DNA from: Deltaproteobacteria bacterium
GTDB lineage: Bacteria > Myxococcota_A > Polyangia > Polyangiales > JADJMO01
DNA length: 64,000 nucleotides
Reading direction: 5' to 3'
Assembly (NCBI GenBank): GCA_025363655.1
Contig: JANYDK010000092.1
Span: 124,001 to 188,000, forward strand
Shown here: positions 54,764 through 62,593 of the stretch, in pieces
Layout of the letters: every line of letters starts with the position of its first letter
Position numbering within the stretch: the first letter of the stretch is position 1
Notes under the pieces: generated by a model
Told to the model about the DNA's origin: nothing
Seen by the model: only the letters and a program-made list of their open reading frames with translations
Databases searched by the model: none
Program-made: the position numbers and the translations under genes

Positions 54764-56119
54764 ATGAAGATGTTCAAGAAGGTGCTCATCGCCAACCGCG
54801 GCGAAATCGCCGTGCGCATCATCCGTGCGTGTCGCGAGATCGGGGTCCGCACCGTCGCCGTCCACAGCGAGGCCGACACCGCAGCGCTGCACGTGCGTCT
54901 CGCCGACGAGGCGGTCTGCATCGGCCCCGCGGCGCCCGGCAAGAGCTACCTCAACATGGCGGCGATCATCGCCGCCGCCGAAATCGCCGGCGCCGATGCG
55001 ATCCATCCCGGCTACGGCTTCCTCTCCGAAAACGCAGAATTCGCCGAGGTTTGTCGTCGTTGCAACATCGCCTTCATCGGCCCGACGCCGGAGGCAATGA
55101 AGCAGTGGGGCGACAAAGTCACTGCCCGCGGCAACGCCAAGCGCTTCGGTCTCCCGCTCCTCCCCGGCACGCTGGTCCTCCGCGACGGCGCGCACGCCAA
55201 GGAAGAGGCGAACCGCATCGGTTACCCGATCATCCTCAAGGCCTCCGGCGGCGGCGGCGGGCGGGGCATGCGCATCGTCCGCAGCGACAAGGACATCGAG
55301 TCCAACTACGAGGCGGCCACCACCGAGGCGGCGCGCGGCTTCAAGAACCCCGACGTCTATCTCGAGCGCTTCGTCGAGCGCCCCCGCCACATCGAGTTCC
55401 AAATCCTCGTCGATCGCCACGGCAACGCACGCTCCCTCGGCGAGCGCGAGTGCTCGCTGCAGCGTCGCCACCAGAAAATCATCGAAGAGGCCCCGAGCCC
55501 GTGGATGACCGAGGAGCGCCGGCGCGAGATGGGCGACCGGATCTGCCGTGCGATGCTCGAGACGGGCTACGACGGCCTCGGCACGGTCGAGTTCCTCCTC
55601 GACCCGGAGGGTCCGAACGGCGGTCAGCTGTACTTCATGGAGATGAACACGCGACTGCAGGTCGAGCATCCGGTCACCGAGATGGTCACCAGCCTCGACC
55701 TCGTCGCCGAGCAAATCTTGGTCGCGGCCGGCGGCAAGCTGGCGATGCCCGAGCACCTACGCTTCCGCGGGCACGCCATCGAATGCCGCATCAACGCCGA
55801 AGACCCCGTCAGCTTCGCGCCGTGGCCGGGGGTCATCACCGAGTATCACCCGCCCGGCGGCAATGGCGTCCGCGTCGATGGCGGCGTCTACGGCGGCTTC
55901 CGCGTCCCCTCGCACTACGACTCGCTCATCGCCAAGGTCATCACCCACGCCTCGACGCGTGAGGGCGCGCTGCGACGCATGGAGCGCGCGCTCGACGAGT
56001 TCATCGTCGGCGGCATCCGCACCAACATCCCGCTCCACAAGCGGCTCATCACCCACGAAGACGTGCGCGCCGGCAAGATGACGACCCGCACCATCGAAGA
56101 GCTGGTCGCGAAGCGCTGA
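54764..56119 (+). CDS. accC: Biotin carboxylase subunit of acetyl-CoA carboxylase
   Basis: 451 residues from ATG 54764. It carboxylates biotin on AccB with ATP and bicarbonate for fatty-acid synthesis. Motifs: VLIANRGEIAVRIIRACRE at the N-terminus, GYGFLSENAEFAE, the ATP-grasp Gly-rich loop ILKASGGGGGRGM, and EMNTRLQVEHPVTEMV. The length is that of single-subunit AccC, not of a fused propionyl- or pyruvate carboxylase. accB, usually directly upstream, is absent here. Confidence 0.93.
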   Translation: MKMFKKVLIANRGEIAVRIIRACREIGVRTVAVHSEADTAALHVRLADEAVCIGPAAPGKSYLNMAAIIAAAEIAGADAIHPGYGFLSENAEFAEVCRRCNIAFIGPTPEAMKQWGDKVTARGNAKRFGLPLLPGTLVLRDGAHAKEEANRIGYPIILKASGGGGGRGMRIVRSDKDIESNYEAATTEAARGFKNPDVYLERFVERPRHIEFQILVDRHGNARSLGERECSLQRRHQKIIEEAPSPWMTEERRREMGDRICRAMLETGYDGLGTVEFLLDPEGPNGGQLYFMEMNTRLQVEHPVTEMVTSLDLVAEQILVAAGGKLAMPEHLRFRGHAIECRINAEDPVSFAPWPGVITEYHPPGGNGVRVDGGVYGGFRVPSHYDSLIAKVITHASTREGALRRMERALDEFIVGGIRTNIPLHKRLITHEDVRAGKMTTRTIEELVAKR

Positions 56120-56146
56120 CCCGGTCGCCTTGACGCACGAAATGCC

Positions 56147-56482
56147 CTATTTCAAGGGCGTTCGTGTGATGAAGATGTTGTGAACGTCCTCGCCGCGGCG
56201 GATCGTCAGGCGCACGCGCGTGCCGATGGGGCCGCGGACGACGCGACTGAAGGAACGGGCGGTGAGCTCGGCGACCGGGATACCGTCGATGGCGAGCACC
56301 TCGTCCCCCGGTTCGAGCCCCGCCGACGCGCCCCCGAGTCCTTCCGGAACGTCGAGGAGGAAGACCCGACCACTCGTCGGCTCGCGGCGCGCTCGAACGC
56401 CGATGGAACCGATCACGGCCGGTGAACCGCAGCCGCCCATGAGCAGCAACGCCAGCGCCACCCAGGCCCATCGCCGACGCAT
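56147..56482 (-). CDS. PDZ-domain lipoprotein
   Basis: 111 residues. Signal peptide with lipobox MGG-C, then a single PDZ domain (~28-107: GRVFLLDVPEGLGGASAGLE, PGDEVLAIDGIPVAELTA, VRGPIGTRVRLTIRRGEDVH). No protease is fused, so it likely binds C-terminal peptides in the periplasm. Its start overlaps the end of the upstream gene (TGATG); the pair form an operon. Confidence 0.83.
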   Translation of the reverse strand: MRRRWAWVALALLLMGGCGSPAVIGSIGVRARREPTSGRVFLLDVPEGLGGASAGLEPGDEVLAIDGIPVAELTARSFSRVVRGPIGTRVRLTIRRGEDVHNIFITRTPLK

Positions 56483-57123
56483 CAGCCACCTCCCGTGACG
56501 CCGCTGTCGACGGGGGCGCCCTTGCCCGAGGCGAGATCGTAGTCGGAGGCTGCCTGCTCGACGCGCGCGCGATCTCGCGTGGCACGTTCGGCGTCGGCGA
56601 CGAGCTCGGCGGTGAAGATGGTGAGGCCCCAGATGCCGTTTTCGCGGCGACGCATCGGGTAGCGCGTGCCCCTCGCGGTGACGACGGTCGCTCGATCACC
56701 GTCGATTTCGGCACGCGCGACGCCCGAGAGGTCTCGACGCAGCCGACCGAACCAGCCTCGCGCGCGGCCAAGGCGCGTGAAGACGTCGGCACCATCCTCG
56801 GCGGTGGCATCGGCGCCGTACGACGTGGTCAGGGCGGCGAGCTCGTCCTGCGGAAAGCTCTGCCGCGCACGCGCCAGGGCCGCTGCGCGCTCTTTTCGCA
56901 GGGTATGGGCCGCCCACTGCGCCTCGTCCTCGAGGTAGGGGAAGACGTCGCGGTGACGTCCTTCCGCGACGGAGAGGGCAATTCGCGCATAGACGCCCTC
57001 GGGAGTGTGGTCGGAGGGCAGCTCGCCCGCACCCGGGTCGGGACATCCTGCCGCGCTCAGCGCCAACGCAGGCAGGGCGAGGACCCCACTCAGGAAGCTA
57101 CGGCGCGTCGCTCGCGGGCCCAT
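56482..57123 (-). CDS. Tat-exported lipoprotein, unknown function
   Basis: 213 residues. The leader GPRATRRSFLSGVLALPALA carries a twin-arginine motif (RRSFL) and is followed by a lipobox SAAG-C. The body (~45-180) resembles SnoaL/NTF2-like short alpha-beta domains (PEGVYARIALSVAEGRHRDV, RATVVTARGTRYPMRRRENG, IWGLTIFTAEL), a loose resemblance only. The tail is Gly/Ser-rich. It is coupled to the PDZ lipoprotein by a TGATG overlap. Confidence 0.75.
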   Translation of the reverse strand: MGPRATRRSFLSGVLALPALALSAAGCPDPGAGELPSDHTPEGVYARIALSVAEGRHRDVFPYLEDEAQWAAHTLRKERAAALARARQSFPQDELAALTTSYGADATAEDGADVFTRLGRARGWFGRLRRDLSGVARAEIDGDRATVVTARGTRYPMRRRENGIWGLTIFTAELVADAERATRDRARVEQAASDYDLASGKGAPVDSGVTGGG

Positions 57124-57240
57124 CTCGCTTCCGTTCGCTCATCCCAAGCCGCGCGGGAAGGGGCGAGGAAAAGGGCACTCCGTACATTTCGCGTCGTTCA
57201 TGCTTGCGAAAGGTCCGTCTCCTCGCTACTCCGCAACCGG

Positions 57241-57900
57241 ATGCGCGACTCCTACTTGAGCACGCAGTTCGGCGCCGATCTCGATCGGCTCGGCTGGAAG
57301 GCGACCCGGAAAATCAACAAGGCGCAGCTCGATGCGCTCGAAGAGTCGCTTCGCGAGCTCGCGGATGGCGAAAGCGAGGTGGTGCTCGACAACGAGGCCC
57401 GCGCCTTCCTCCGAGCGATGCACGAGCGTGCGCAAGGTCGCCCGTTGCGTGCGCCCGACTTCGAGGAGGTCGTCCAAGGGGGGACCTGGCTGGTCGACCC
57501 GACCGAGCCTGCGACCGCCGGCCGTGCCTTCGACACCAGCGGCGACGTCCCGCCTGCCGGCCTCCTCTGCCTCGGCGAGTGGAAGTCAGGCGAGCTCTGG
57601 ATCCTCGATGTGGCCATCAAGCATGGCTACGTCTTCTTGGTCACCGAGCGCCGCGAGGTGCTGCCGATGTTCCGCAACATCGGCGAGTTCGCCCAGTGGG
57701 CGGTCGCCAACGAGCTCTGGAAGCGCCGCATCGCCAAAGACGGCGAGGTCCCCGATCGCCTCGGCAAGCTCCGCTGGTTCCGCACGCTCAACGTCCTCCG
57801 CGACAACGGCCTCGTCCCGCAGACGCTCCGCCCGAAGCGCTTCAAGACGCTCCACGACGTGCCGACCGCCCTCGCTCGCGAAGTTCCGCCCGCGCAGTGA
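57241..57900 (+). CDS. Unrecognised soluble protein
   Basis: 219 residues from ATG 57241; the frame is open to 56905 but runs antisense to the Tat lipoprotein. No signal peptide. It has an alpha-beta mixture with several Trp/Leu-rich stretches (LGWKATRKINKAQLDALEES, GTWLVDPTEPATAGRAFDTS, LWILDVAIKHGYVFLVTERR, KLRWFRTLNVLRDNGLV). I recognise no family. Convergent with the DUF2378-like gene, stops adjacent at 57900 and 57901. Confidence 0.65.
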   Translation: MRDSYLSTQFGADLDRLGWKATRKINKAQLDALEESLRELADGESEVVLDNEARAFLRAMHERAQGRPLRAPDFEEVVQGGTWLVDPTEPATAGRAFDTSGDVPPAGLLCLGEWKSGELWILDVAIKHGYVFLVTERREVLPMFRNIGEFAQWAVANELWKRRIAKDGEVPDRLGKLRWFRTLNVLRDNGLVPQTLRPKRFKTLHDVPTALAREVPPAQ

Positions 57901-58527
57901 TCAGGGCGTCCAGCGAACGCGCGTGACGCAGACGTCGTGGCCCCAGGCGACGCATTTCTCGCGTCGCGCCTCGACCTGACGAACACCGGTGCGCTCGACG
58001 ATGCGGCGCCCGGCCTCGACGCCGAGCTTGCAGACGGCGACGTCGTGCCCCATCCACTCGGCGATTTGCGAGAGATAGTGCCGCTCGCCCTGCTCGACGA
58101 TGGTGAGCCGACCCGAGTCGTGGAAGAGGCGCCAGAGATCGGGCGCGCGTTGGGCGACGTCGAGCGGGCTGGCGATGGCGCGCAAGATCACCCGCGCGAC
58201 GGTGTCGAGGGTGCGATCGAAGCCGGCAGAGGCGATTTCACGGATGAACGCGTCTTCGTCGGTTGCCCGCGCGAGCACCGCCATCGCGCGCACCATGTCG
58301 CCGACGAACGCGTACGGATACTTCTTGGCACCGAGCACGCCCATCGAGGGGACGTTGGGCCGCACCACTTCGCGCCACTTCGGCGAGAGCTTCGCCACCA
58401 GCGCGTGCATCGCCGCCGGACCGTGCCGTTGCTCGAAGTAGTCGATGGCGCCGAGGACACCGGTGCCGAACATGTTGCCGAGCCGCAACGACTCACTCGA
58501 CGGCATCGGTGTCCGGGCGTCGGCCAC
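57901..58527 (-). CDS. DUF2378-like protein (TIGR02265 myxobacterial family)
   Basis: 208 residues. The sequence (RLGNMFGTGVLGAIDYFEQR, PNVPSMGVLGAKKYPYAFVG and DMVRAMAVLARATDEDAFIR) matches my recollection of the TIGR02265/DUF2378 family, found almost only in myxobacteria and of unknown role. Near the C-terminus are HDVAVCKLGVEAGRRIVERT and EARREKCVAWGHDVC, like the heme-NO-binding/V4R small-molecule fold. Ligand unknown. Confidence 0.65.
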   Translation of the reverse strand: MADARTPMPSSESLRLGNMFGTGVLGAIDYFEQRHGPAAMHALVAKLSPKWREVVRPNVPSMGVLGAKKYPYAFVGDMVRAMAVLARATDEDAFIREIASAGFDRTLDTVARVILRAIASPLDVAQRAPDLWRLFHDSGRLTIVEQGERHYLSQIAEWMGHDVAVCKLGVEAGRRIVERTGVRQVEARREKCVAWGHDVCVTRVRWTP

Positions 58528-58579
58528 CCCTCATCATTGCCGACCGAGCCCGGCGAGACAACCCATCACTCTTGGCCGA

Positions 58580-59248
58580 TCAGCGAAAATCCTGGACGAT
58601 CCACACTTCCTTGCCGCTCGTCACGAACACGCCGCAACCGACTTCCGTGTACTCGGTGCTCGCCATGTTGTCGTGATGACCGCCGCCCGGTCCCTCGTCC
58701 CACATCATCTGCAGTCCATCTTCGAGCACGCCGCGAACGCCCGAGGACTCCAGGGGCCAGCCTGGAATCTCGTTCTCCGCCCAAGCGATGCCGCCGCCGC
58801 TGGTGGAGATGAAGTGGCCATGCGCGCTCCCCGTCTTCGAGTCGGCCTGTGCACCGGCAGCGGCGAAGGTCTCGAGCGCCGACGATCGACCGAGCGGCTT
58901 CTTCGACACCTTCGCGCGATAGACGTTGATCAGATCGACGCAGCGTTGGAGATCGTCGGTGCTCGGCGGTGGCGACGTGTCGGCGGCAGCCGGTGGCGTC
59001 GGAGTCGGCGTGGTGTCGACGCCCGCGTGCGTGTCGGCGTGACCTCCTCCGCTGTCGGTCGGCGTCGTCTTTCCGCCATCTGCGCGTGCATCTCCGTGCG
59101 ACGAGCCAGAGTCCTCGGCGGACGGCTCGTCGACCTCCGCGTCATCGTCAGGCGCGTCACCGCTTCCCGCGGCCCCACACCCCGAGCTCGTGACCACCAG
59201 CGCCCCTGCGAACGACATGGCCGCGGCAACGATGACGAGAGACCGCAC
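58580..59248 (-). CDS. CAP-domain (SCP/PR-1) lipoprotein
   Basis: 222 residues from GTG 59248, which gives the leader VRSLVIVAAAMSFAGALVVT and lipobox TSSG-C; the frame is open to 59392 without a leader. A Ser/Asp/Pro/Thr linker (~30-80) is followed by a CAP domain (~88-222): LINVYRAKVSKKPLG, HGHFISTSGGGIAWAENE with the His-Glu cavity residues, GPGGGHHDNMASTEYTEVG and WIVQDF. CAP proteins bind sterols or act as proteases in some organisms; bacterial roles vary. It sits beside the serine protease gene and is divergent from it. Confidence 0.83.
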   Translation of the reverse strand: MRSLVIVAAAMSFAGALVVTSSGCGAAGSGDAPDDDAEVDEPSAEDSGSSHGDARADGGKTTPTDSGGGHADTHAGVDTTPTPTPPAAADTSPPPSTDDLQRCVDLINVYRAKVSKKPLGRSSALETFAAAGAQADSKTGSAHGHFISTSGGGIAWAENEIPGWPLESSGVRGVLEDGLQMMWDEGPGGGHHDNMASTEYTEVGCGVFVTSGKEVWIVQDFR

Positions 59249-59439
59249 CGTGGTCCCGCACTTGCCCAACTTGCGCCGAGGCGCGCGCGATCCGAACGCA
59301 GCGACCGACCAGGAGGAGGAAGAATCATCGAGAAAAATAGACGTTTTCGCGCGCATCGTGACGGGCATGACAGCAAAGTGCGAGCCGTCCACCCGCGGCA
59401 GAAATCACCGCCAGCAGCGGACGCGCCTTCTCGATGTCC

Positions 59440-59445
59440 TATACT
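59440..59445 (+). promoter_or_regulatory. Candidate -10 box for the trypsin-like protease gene
   Basis: TATACT at 59440-59445, one base from TATAAT, 75 bp before ATG 59521; no good -35 at 16-18 bp. Confidence 0.25.
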
Positions 59446-59520
59446 GTCGCATCCCCCCGGCCTACGAGTCGGCTCCCTTCTTCGCCCCATTGCACGGGCA
59501 CCCGCGAATCGAGACTCACC

Positions 59521-60831
59521 ATGCGTCGCTCTGCTCTCGCGCTTGCCCTTGCCTCCATCTCGCTCGGTAGCTTCGGTGGCCTCGGTTGTTCCTCGAGCGT
59601 TGCGCCGAGCCCGCCGACGGAGCCGACGGAGCACCAGAGCACTGCCATCATCCACGGCGTCGAATCGACGACCGATCAGGACTTCGTCGTCCTCATCGGC
59701 CAGGGCGCCGGCGGCGGGGCCTACGAGTACTGCTCCGGCGCGCTGATCGCACCGAACCTCGTGCTCACCGCGCGCCACTGCGTCTCGACCACTGGCAGCT
59801 CGGGCTGCGCGAAAATCAGCGCCGACGACGCGCCCGGCGCGCTCCAAATCTACGCCGGCCACACGCGCTCGCTCGACTGGATCACGCACGCGCCCGACGC
59901 CTACGGCAAAGAGCTCTTCTTCGACGACGGCACCAACCTCTGTAGCCACGACCTCGCGCTGATCGTCCTCGACACTCCCCTCAACAACTTCCCATACGCC
60001 TCCATTCGTCTCGACTCGCCGGCCGTCGTCGGCGACAAGGTCACCGCCATCGGTTGGGGCGTCACCGACGCGATCGGCGATCCCGGCGTCCGCGCGCAAC
60101 GCACCGACATCCCGATCAAGAAGGTCGACGTCGCCGCCACCGAGTTCCTCGTCGGCGAAGCGTTCTGTCACGGTGACAGCGGCGGTCCTGGCATCGACAG
60201 CGTGACGGGCGCGATCGTCGGCGTCGTCTCGCGCGGCGGAGGCGGCACCACCGCGCCGGCGGGCGATCCCGCTGCTGGGTGCGTCGGACCGACGACCCAG
60301 AACATCTACACAGGCGTCTGGGGCTTCAAGTCGATCATTCTCAAGGCCTTCGCCGCCGCCGGCCGCACGCCCTGGCTCGAAGGACAACCCGATCCGAGCA
60401 AGCGTCCGTTCGGCGACACGTGCACCTTCGACAAGAACTGTCAGTCGGGCGTCTGCCTCAAGCAGACCATCGCATTGGAAGCCGGTTCGACGACGACGAC
60501 GACCTGCTCACAGGCGTGCTCCGACACCGCGCCCTGCCCGACCGGCTACGATTGCGCGCTCGCGCCCACGCCCGACGCCGGCACCGATGCGCGCGCCGAC
60601 GTCGTCGTCGATGCTGCATCGGTCGACGCCGGCGCGAGCGCCAATGGTCCAGTGTGCCTGAAGCACGTCGACGTCCCGCCCCCGCCGGCAGCACCAGCGG
60701 AGGAGGGCAAGAGCGGCTGCTCCACGAGCGGTGCGGGCAGCGCTGGCGAGGGTGCAGGCCTCGGCGCCGGGCTCTTCGCGATCGTGGCGGCGCTCGGCCT
60801 CTTCGGCCGCGCGCGACGCCGAGCTACTTGA
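59521..60831 (+). CDS. Trypsin-like serine protease with MYXO-CTERM-like tail
   Basis: 436 residues from ATG 59521. Lipobox-like GLG-C follows RRSALALALASISLGSFG. A trypsin domain (~45-270) has the triad His in LTARHCVS, Asp in SHDLALIVL and Ser in CHGDSGGPGI. A Cys-rich segment (~290-345: GDTCTFDKNCQSGVC, CSQACSDTAPCPTGYDC) resembles other myxobacterial protease tails. The C-terminus SGCSTSGAGSAGEGAG, hydrophobic run, then RARRR matches the MYXO-CTERM surface-sorting pattern. It may be both lipid-anchored and sorted; only one is likely used. The 3' end overlaps the convergent gene by 8 bp. Confidence 0.87.
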   Translation: MRRSALALALASISLGSFGGLGCSSSVAPSPPTEPTEHQSTAIIHGVESTTDQDFVVLIGQGAGGGAYEYCSGALIAPNLVLTARHCVSTTGSSGCAKISADDAPGALQIYAGHTRSLDWITHAPDAYGKELFFDDGTNLCSHDLALIVLDTPLNNFPYASIRLDSPAVVGDKVTAIGWGVTDAIGDPGVRAQRTDIPIKKVDVAATEFLVGEAFCHGDSGGPGIDSVTGAIVGVVSRGGGGTTAPAGDPAAGCVGPTTQNIYTGVWGFKSIILKAFAAAGRTPWLEGQPDPSKRPFGDTCTFDKNCQSGVCLKQTIALEAGSTTTTTCSQACSDTAPCPTGYDCALAPTPDAGTDARADVVVDAASVDAGASANGPVCLKHVDVPPPPAAPAEEGKSGCSTSGAGSAGEGAGLGAGLFAIVAALGLFGRARRRAT

Positions 60832-62413
60832 CGGTGATCTGCTTCTTGGCCGGGTCGTAGGTGTTGTCGAGCTCGCCGTCGACGACGCGGAGCGAGTCGG
60901 TGTCCGCCGCGGCCGTGAGTAGATCGCGGTAGCTCGCCTGGGTGCCGTCGAGGAGGCGCGCGACGAAGCGACCGAGCGCGTACCCGGAGTGCCACTCGGG
61001 CGCCTCGAGGCCGTTGGTGATGAGCTCGAGGTTGCGCGTACCGCCGCTCTTCAGCGGGTAGTAATCCTTCTCGTAGTAGTTGTACGAGACGCAGCCGTCG
61101 ATGAAGAGAATCTGGTAGCTCGTCGGGAAGTCGCTGGCGGTGAAGCGGCTCGGATCGAGCGGGCCGTAGCCGATGTACGAGTGCCCGTTGTAGATGAAGA
61201 CGTCGCTGTTCTTGATCGCGTACTTGTGCGGCCCCGAGTCGCCGTCGGCGCCGAAATACGTGAGAATTTGCAGTCCGACGCTCTTGCTCGTGCCGCCGAC
61301 CGTGACCGTCACCGGGACCTCGAACGTCAGCCACTTGAGCGCGACGGCGTCGGCGGCCTGGGTGTTGAGGTCTTTCATCTGCGTGGTGGTGAGCCCCGGC
61401 GCGGTCTTGCCGTCGAGCTTCCAGGCGATGACGTCGTCGAAGGTGGCGGTGATCTTCTTGCCCGAGACGGTGAACGAGAAATTCGCCGCCGGCTGCGACG
61501 AGACGAGCTTGAAGGGGCGCGCCTTGAACACTTCGCGCAGCTCTTGGAGCCACTCGCTGTAACCGGTGTCGTCGACGAGGGCGCTGTCGCCGTGATCGAG
61601 GATGCCGTTGACGAGACCAACCACCAGCTTGCCCGGCTTGACGCCGCCCGCGTAGAGCCGATCGTACTCGGGGTACGACGCGCCCTTGTTGGTCTTGTCC
61701 GAACCGAGCGAGACCGTCGTCGGCAAGTAGAGACGATCGACCTCGACGCGCGGAACCTGGCCCGTCGTGAGCTTGGCCTTGGCAGCGTCGATCGCCTTCT
61801 GCTCTTTCGACATCGCGGTGCGGCACGACGAGAGTGAGGGGTTGAAGACGTACCAAATCGAGCTCTGGAACTCTTGCGCCTCGGAGTCGTTGTCGGTGCA
61901 CTCCTTGAGAATGCGATCGGTCAGCGAGGCGTAGCCCGAGCCCATCACCGCGAGGTTCAGCGCCGAGCGACGGGCGAACGACTTGGGGACGACGGCGTTG
62001 TCGGTGTACGTGTACTCGACCCGGAGCATCGGGGTCTTGGTGCCGGCGGCGTCGACGACGGTGACCTTGGTCTTGACGAAGGTCTTGGGGTCGACGTCCT
62101 TGAGCTCGCGGCTGTTGACGCCGACCTGCGCGGTGCGAAGCGCGCCGAACGCGGTCTGCGTCTGCGAGCGCACGGCCGAGACGATGGTGGCGTCGCTCGC
62201 GGTGGCGCTGACGTAGACGCGACCCTGGAACTTGAGCGAGCGCGAGAGCGCCGAGACCGAAGTGAGCGCGTCGTCGACCGCCTTCTCGTCGACCTCTTGC
62301 TCCTCACCACGCTCGTTCGCGACGGCGCAGCCAGTGCCGCAGAGAACGGACGAAGCGACGACCGAAGCGACCGAGAGAACCGAGAGGCGACCGAGCAGCT
62401 CGAGCTTCGTCAT
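60824..62413 (-). CDS. Lipoprotein of an unrecognised family (left paralogue)
   Basis: 529 residues. Signal peptide with lipobox-like GTG-C, then an acidic linker (ERGEEQEVDEKAVDDALTSV) and a ~480-residue body. Blocks shared with the right paralogue include SDVFIYNGHSYIGYGPLDPS, YQILFIDGCVSYNYYEKDYY, and earlier LKFQGRVYVSATASD, TKVTVVDAAGTKTPMLRVEY. The NGHS-x-x-G-x-GPL and C-x-SYNYY blocks, plus a Cys, look like an active-site or binding region (caspase-like His/Cys order is conceivable). No known family name. The gene faces its paralogue head-to-head across 180 bp. Confidence 0.78.
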   Translation of the reverse strand: MTKLELLGRLSVLSVASVVASSVLCGTGCAVANERGEEQEVDEKAVDDALTSVSALSRSLKFQGRVYVSATASDATIVSAVRSQTQTAFGALRTAQVGVNSRELKDVDPKTFVKTKVTVVDAAGTKTPMLRVEYTYTDNAVVPKSFARRSALNLAVMGSGYASLTDRILKECTDNDSEAQEFQSSIWYVFNPSLSSCRTAMSKEQKAIDAAKAKLTTGQVPRVEVDRLYLPTTVSLGSDKTNKGASYPEYDRLYAGGVKPGKLVVGLVNGILDHGDSALVDDTGYSEWLQELREVFKARPFKLVSSQPAANFSFTVSGKKITATFDDVIAWKLDGKTAPGLTTTQMKDLNTQAADAVALKWLTFEVPVTVTVGGTSKSVGLQILTYFGADGDSGPHKYAIKNSDVFIYNGHSYIGYGPLDPSRFTASDFPTSYQILFIDGCVSYNYYEKDYYPLKSGGTRNLELITNGLEAPEWHSGYALGRFVARLLDGTQASYRDLLTAAADTDSLRVVDGELDNTYDPAKKQITVK

Positions 62414-62593
62414 CAGGAACCTTCCTTCCGGGAGGACTTACATAGGTGCGAGAGGAGGGACTTATGTAGCTGAATGTAGGTACATGTCAACACGCACGAT
62501 TCTCAGGCATTTTTGCCCGACGCTCGTCGACAGGTTGCGCGCGCTCTTGATGTAGGTATATATGCGCTGTAGTTACTCAGATAGGAGTCACTA
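62414..62593. promoter_or_regulatory. Divergent promoter region of the paralogous lipoprotein pair
   Basis: 180 bp, AT-rich. Leftward: TTGACA (read on the minus strand at 62490-62485), 16-bp gap, then TACATA at 62468-62463. Rightward: TATATA near 62557, or TTGATG followed 17 bp later by TAGTTA. The 11-mer TGTAGGTACAT (62475-62485) recurs as TGTAGGTATAT (62551-62561), one base different: a candidate shared operator. Confidence 0.45.
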
